From Methylococcales bacterium (GTDB taxonomy: Bacteria; Pseudomonadota; Gammaproteobacteria; Methylococcales; Methylomonadaceae), in assembly GCA_023134955.1 (NCBI GenBank), contig JAGLUC010000177.1, forward strand, positions 1 through 19,423: DNA of 19,423 nt, in the 5' to 3' direction. Made by a program: the position numbers and the translations under genes. Below, in pieces: positions 15,997 through 19,423 of this stretch; the stretch's first letter is position 1; the number at the start of each line of letters is the position of its first letter. The notes below the pieces were generated by a model. That model was not told where the DNA came from. It saw only the letters and a list, made by a program, of their open reading frames with translations, and did no database searches.

Positions 15997-17718
15997 ATGC
16001 CAAATCAATTAAAAATTTCAGTCGGACAATACTCTAACAAAGGGCGTAAAGAGATTAATCAGGATTTTTATGGTGTACTTATACCCGAAGAACCTCAATT
16101 AAGTTCAAAAGGTATTGCTATTGCATTAGCTGATGGAATTAGTAGCAGTGATGTGGGGCAGATAGCAAGTAAAGCAACAATTATTGGTTTTTTAGAAGAT
16201 TATTTCTGTACCTCAGAAGCATGGTCAGTAAAAAAATCAGCACATCAGGTTTTGATAGCAACTAATTCATGGTTGTATTCACAATCACAACAAGGACTGC
16301 ATCGTTACGATAAAAACCGTGGTTATGTCTGTACCCTAAGTGCCATGATTATTAAATCAACTACTGCACATATTTTTCATTTGGGAGATACTCGAATTTA
16401 CCGATTAAGGGATAATACCCTAGAAAAATTAACTAATGATCATCGACTTTGGGTGTCGGAAGAAAAAAGCTATTTGAGTCGGGCAATGGGGATTAATGCC
16501 AGACTTGAAATTGATTATGACTCTTTTCAAGTTGATCTAGGTGACATATTTTTATTTGTCACTGATGGGGTTTATGAATTTGTAAATTCACAATTTATGA
16601 GCAAGGTCATCAATAAACAAAATGATAACCTGGATGCAGTGGCAAAAATTATCGCAGAAGAAGCCTATGAGCAGGGTAGTGATGATAATCTTACCGTGCA
16701 GATTGTCAAAGTTGATGAATTACCCAACCAAAACATTGACGAGATTCATCAACAATTAACCAAGTTACAATTTCCTCCAATATTAGATGCGAGAATGGAA
16801 TTTGATGGTTACAAAATTATCAGAAAAATACATGCCAGTAGTCGCAGTCATGTTTATCTGGTGGTAGATGTTGAAACAGGTATTCAGCTTATCATGAAAA
16901 CACCATCCATTGATCTTCAAGCTGATACGGCTTATCTGGAAAGGTTTTTGATGGAAGAGTGGGTTGCCAGACGCATTAATAATAATGCCCATGTCCTTAA
17001 ACCTTGTGTACTCAATCGGCAGCGTAATTTTTTGTACATCATCATGGAATTTATTGATGGGCAAACATTAACGCAATGGATGAGAGACAATCCTAGAGCA
17101 GACTTAGAAATAGTCCGAGGAATAATTGAACAAATTGCCAAAGGTCTACGAGCATTTCACCGCTTGGAAATGCTTCATCAGGATTTAAGACCTGAAAATA
17201 TCATGATTGATACCGCAGGGACTGTAAAGATTATTGATTTTGGCTCAACTAAAGTGGCAGGTATTATGGAAATTACTAGCCCTGTAAAGCAATCTAACGC
17301 GTTAGGGACAGCGCAATATATAGCCCCCGAATATTTGCTTGGTGATGCAGGAACACCGCGATCAGATCAATTCTCATTGGCTGTTATTACGTATCAAATG
17401 TTAACTGGAAAACTACCTTATGGAATTAAGGTCTTTCAAGCCACCAACAGAATGGCTCAAAACAAATTAAAATATAATCCGTTACCCCATGATGATCGGC
17501 ATATTCCACTCTGGGTTGATGGAGCACTTAAAAAAGCATTGCACCCTAATCCATATAAGCGATATGAAGACATATCTGAGTTTTTATTTGATCTGAGGCA
17601 CCCTAATAAACTGTTTTTAAATAAGGATCGTCCGCCCTTGTTAGAACGTGACCCTGTTGTATTCTGGAAGAGTGTTTCTTTTATCTTGTTGATTATCATA
17701 ATTGTCCTACTGGTTTAA
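15997..17718 (+). CDS. PP2C phosphatase / Ser-Thr protein kinase fusion (second copy), membrane-anchored
   Basis: A 573-residue paralogue of the gene at 9206-10933, colinear over its whole length. The PP2C part (about 5-240) has NQD (Asp23), ADGISS (Asp46), GDTRIYRLR, VTDG (Asp190) and SDDN (Asp230). The kinase part (about 270-530) has Lys301 in IMK, catalytic loop HQDLRPEN (394-401) with Asp396, DFG (414-416), APE (443-445) and SDQFSLA. Unlike the first copy, the catalytic-loop Lys is Arg398; as there, the glycine loop is degenerate (HASSRSHVYL). A hydrophobic C-terminal helix (about 555-573) ends the protein. The DNA sequences have diverged well beyond a recent duplication. The start is the ATG at 15997 with only a weak GAG ribosome-binding site. 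Substrate unknown; context points to control of nitrite assimilation. Confidence 0.9.
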   Translation: MPNQLKISVGQYSNKGRKEINQDFYGVLIPEEPQLSSKGIAIALADGISSSDVGQIASKATIIGFLEDYFCTSEAWSVKKSAHQVLIATNSWLYSQSQQGLHRYDKNRGYVCTLSAMIIKSTTAHIFHLGDTRIYRLRDNTLEKLTNDHRLWVSEEKSYLSRAMGINARLEIDYDSFQVDLGDIFLFVTDGVYEFVNSQFMSKVINKQNDNLDAVAKIIAEEAYEQGSDDNLTVQIVKVDELPNQNIDEIHQQLTKLQFPPILDARMEFDGYKIIRKIHASSRSHVYLVVDVETGIQLIMKTPSIDLQADTAYLERFLMEEWVARRINNNAHVLKPCVLNRQRNFLYIIMEFIDGQTLTQWMRDNPRADLEIVRGIIEQIAKGLRAFHRLEMLHQDLRPENIMIDTAGTVKIIDFGSTKVAGIMEITSPVKQSNALGTAQYIAPEYLLGDAGTPRSDQFSLAVITYQMLTGKLPYGIKVFQATNRMAQNKLKYNPLPHDDRHIPLWVDGALKKALHPNPYKRYEDISEFLFDLRHPNKLFLNKDRPPLLERDPVVFWKSVSFILLIIIIVLLV

Positions 17719-17847
17719 TTCCAAGCTTTTTTTATGCGTTAAGTTGGTGCAAACTTGAGTCAAACTAAGTGTAGCCAATCAATAGTGGTAGAGCTTTTTT
17801 GAGTTAGGGGTTTATAAAATATCAATATTTGAGGCATATGTGTAGAG

Positions 17848-19391
17848 CCCAGATTCCCACATAGAACAAATAAAAAACGAGTAAGCCTTGGCTGTATAAT
17901 GGATTGAGACTAACCAAGCCCATCACCCAAAGGGTGCAACCAAGACTTATGAATATATTACCGTACAAACTTAAAACGACCAACGAGCAATTAACATCAA
18001 GAGCAGGATTGTTAGTTGTTGGTCAGATAATGAAACAATTAGAGTTATCAAAAAGTATTGATAATTACTTTCCTGCCCCCAAAAGCAATCGAGGTATCCC
18101 AGCTTCTTCATACTTAGAAACACTCATTTTAATGCAACATGAAGGCTCTTTTCATTTAGATGATGTGAAACACTTTCATGATGATGAGGCATTAACGCAA
18201 GTGCTCGGCATACAGAAAATACCCAAAGCCAGTGCAATAGGGAACTGGTTAAGGCGTATGGGCAATAATGGACAAGGTCTGAAATCCCTGTCTGATGTGA
18301 ATAAAGGCGTATTGAAAGCCGCACTGCATCGTTGCAAAGGCATCACACTGGATATTGATGCCACAGAAATTATCAGCCACAAGGCGGATGCTCAATGGAC
18401 ATACAATAAAAATCAAGGCTATATGCCGATGGTTGGGCACATAGCCGAAGTCGGAATGGTGGTCGCCTGTGATTTTCGAACAGGCAATACATCGCCTGCA
18501 AAAGACAATTTAGCCTTTATTCAACAATGCAAGGCGGCACTCCCTCAAGACTGCTACATAAAATTCTTACGTATTGACGCGGCAGGCTATCAGGCAAAAA
18601 TCATTCAATACTGTGAAGAACAAGGGATACATTATGCAATAAGAGCCAAGATGAGTGTTAGCATCAAAGAATATATTGAGACCTTGGAAGAGACGGACTG
18701 GCAACCGTTGATCCATAAAAATGGTGAAGTGAGCCAGCATCAAAGTACCTGTCGTACAGTACACTGGATAACAGGTCATGAGACACCGTTAACGCTAGTC
18801 ATACAACGCAAAGCCATTAAAGGACAGCTTGAGCTTGATATGGATACAGCAACAGACAGTACCGAGCTAGCAGAGCAAGGTTACATCTACCGTAGTATTG
18901 TCACAGACCAAGAAGACTGGACGGATAGCCAAATTATCCATTGGTATAACCAGCGAGGGGAAGACAGTGAAAACAGAATTAAGGAGCTTAAAATAGATTT
19001 TGGTGGTGATGTTTTGCCCTGTAGTGATTTTGGAGCCAACGCCTTGTACTTCATGATCAGCGCTCTTTCATTCAACTTATTGGCACTGATGCGCCTATTT
19101 TTACCAGAAGAGTTAGCTCACCACAGAGTCATGACAATACGCTGGCGACTCTATGCTATTGCAGCCAAGGTCGTTAGAACAGGTCGGCAAATTTTTATAA
19201 AAATGAAAAGAAAACATCAGGAGCTGCTTGAAGCGGTATTAGCTAGAATAAGGCTGATTGAGCCTGTTGTAATCTAGCCAGCACAAAACGCTTAAGCCGA
19301 TTGATAGGATAGATCCGTCTAAAAAATGGTATTTTTAGGCATAAAAACAAAAATACTCAAAAAATGGGTGAAACAGGAGGTGGATACCTGA
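17848..19391 (+). mobile_element. IS1380-family insertion sequence
   Basis: A single transposase gene is flanked by imperfect inverted ends. The left end begins CCCAGATTCCCACAT at 17848; the right end, read inward on the minus strand from 19391, begins TCAGGTATCCACCT. Over the 13 bases starting CAG, nine agree. The CC start and the GATTC/GGTATCC pattern are like other IS1380-family ends such as ISEcp1, from memory. I see no target-site duplication, so the exact boundaries are uncertain by a few bases. The element sits 130 bases after the second kinase gene. The 129 bases between (17719-17847) hold no gene. Confidence 0.65.
17949..19277 (+). CDS. IS1380-family DDE transposase
   Basis: A 442-residue transposase that moves the surrounding element. 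The N-terminus MNILPYKLKTTNEQLTSRAG is typical of the family and fixes the start at the ATG at 17949; an in-frame TTG at 17904 would add 15 residues with no family support. The DDE residues appear as LDIDATE (Asp135 or Asp137), FLRIDAAGY (Asp210) and WYNQRGEDSENRIKELK (Glu341 in the Y-x-x-R-x4-E-like motif). The family block YNKNQGYMPMVGHIAE is present. There is no frameshift or internal stop, so the gene looks functional. Codon choice uses more CTG and GCC than its neighbours, in keeping with recent arrival. Confidence 0.93.
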   Translation: MNILPYKLKTTNEQLTSRAGLLVVGQIMKQLELSKSIDNYFPAPKSNRGIPASSYLETLILMQHEGSFHLDDVKHFHDDEALTQVLGIQKIPKASAIGNWLRRMGNNGQGLKSLSDVNKGVLKAALHRCKGITLDIDATEIISHKADAQWTYNKNQGYMPMVGHIAEVGMVVACDFRTGNTSPAKDNLAFIQQCKAALPQDCYIKFLRIDAAGYQAKIIQYCEEQGIHYAIRAKMSVSIKEYIETLEETDWQPLIHKNGEVSQHQSTCRTVHWITGHETPLTLVIQRKAIKGQLELDMDTATDSTELAEQGYIYRSIVTDQEDWTDSQIIHWYNQRGEDSENRIKELKIDFGGDVLPCSDFGANALYFMISALSFNLLALMRLFLPEELAHHRVMTIRWRLYAIAAKVVRTGRQIFIKMKRKHQELLEAVLARIRLIEPVVI

Positions 19392-19423
19392 AAAATTAAA
19401 CAGTTTTGATTTGTTAACAAAAA
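19278..19423. other. IS right end and flank, no gene
   Basis: The 146 bases after the transposase stop hold the right part of the insertion sequence, including an A/T-rich inverted stretch (AAAAAT-GGTA-TTTTT, near 19322-19336) and a CAGG/CCTG inverted arm (19374-19390) at the presumed element end. The last 32 bases are probably host DNA. I see no coding potential. Confidence 0.5.

Noticed and set aside
17904..17948. TTG start giving a longer transposase
   Set aside because: Family N-terminus begins at the ATG at 17949; the 15 extra residues have no support.
1..19423. CRISPR arrays, tRNA or rRNA genes, prophage or toxin-antitoxin modules
   Set aside because: No regularly spaced repeats, no cloverleaf or rRNA sequence, and no phage or toxin-antitoxin families were recognised on either strand.

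Overview
The window is AT-rich bacterial DNA that looks like a gammaproteobacterial chromosome. The first 5.9 kb carries the conserved housekeeping order lepA-lepB-DUF4845-rnc-era-recO-pdxJ. This order, the DUF4845 gene between lepB and rnc, and the close match of LepA, Era, NirB and NirD to enterobacterial sequences recalled from memory place it in the Gammaproteobacteria. A RegBA redox pair, assimilatory nitrite reduction, low GC and an IS1380-type element would fit an aquatic, methanotroph-like or sulfur-oxidiser-like lineage, but genus cannot be read from the sequence.

Layout: (1) 1-5855, plus strand, tightly packed translation, secretion, RNA-processing, DNA-repair and vitamin B6 genes; lepA is cut by the window edge. 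(2) 5980-8839, minus strand: an alpha/beta hydrolase, then a RegA-type response regulator and its RegB-type sensor kinase, two bases apart. (3) 8840-9205, a 366-base gap divergent between regB and the next gene. It holds a RegA-box-like dyad, back-to-back promoter-like elements and a strong plus-strand intrinsic terminator. Together these suggest an unannotated RNA of about 90 nt with an anti-Shine-Dalgarno stretch. (4) 9206-17718, plus strand, a nitrite-assimilation island: a PP2C phosphatase/Ser-Thr kinase fusion, then nirB-nirD-phzF-like-FNT channel, a hairpin terminator, then a second, paralogous PP2C/kinase fusion. nirB is preceded by a very good sigma-54 (-24/-12) promoter and by NtrC-like sites about 100 and 132 bases upstream of the predicted start. 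(5) 17848-19391, an apparently intact IS1380-family insertion sequence with imperfect terminal repeats.

How the parts could work together: nitrite would enter through the FNT channel and be reduced to ammonium by NirBD under nitrogen (RpoN/NtrC) control. The two membrane-anchored phosphatase/kinase fusions that bracket the operon probably act as post-translational regulators; a single such gene next to nirB is known in pseudomonads (PA1782). No nitrate reductase or nitrate transporter is in view. The neighbouring RegBA pair would report redox state and may control both itself and the candidate small RNA. The items most worth follow-up are the sigma-54/NtrC arrangement, the duplicated kinase/phosphatase bracket, the PhzF-like gene inside the nitrite operon, and the candidate RegA-linked small RNA.
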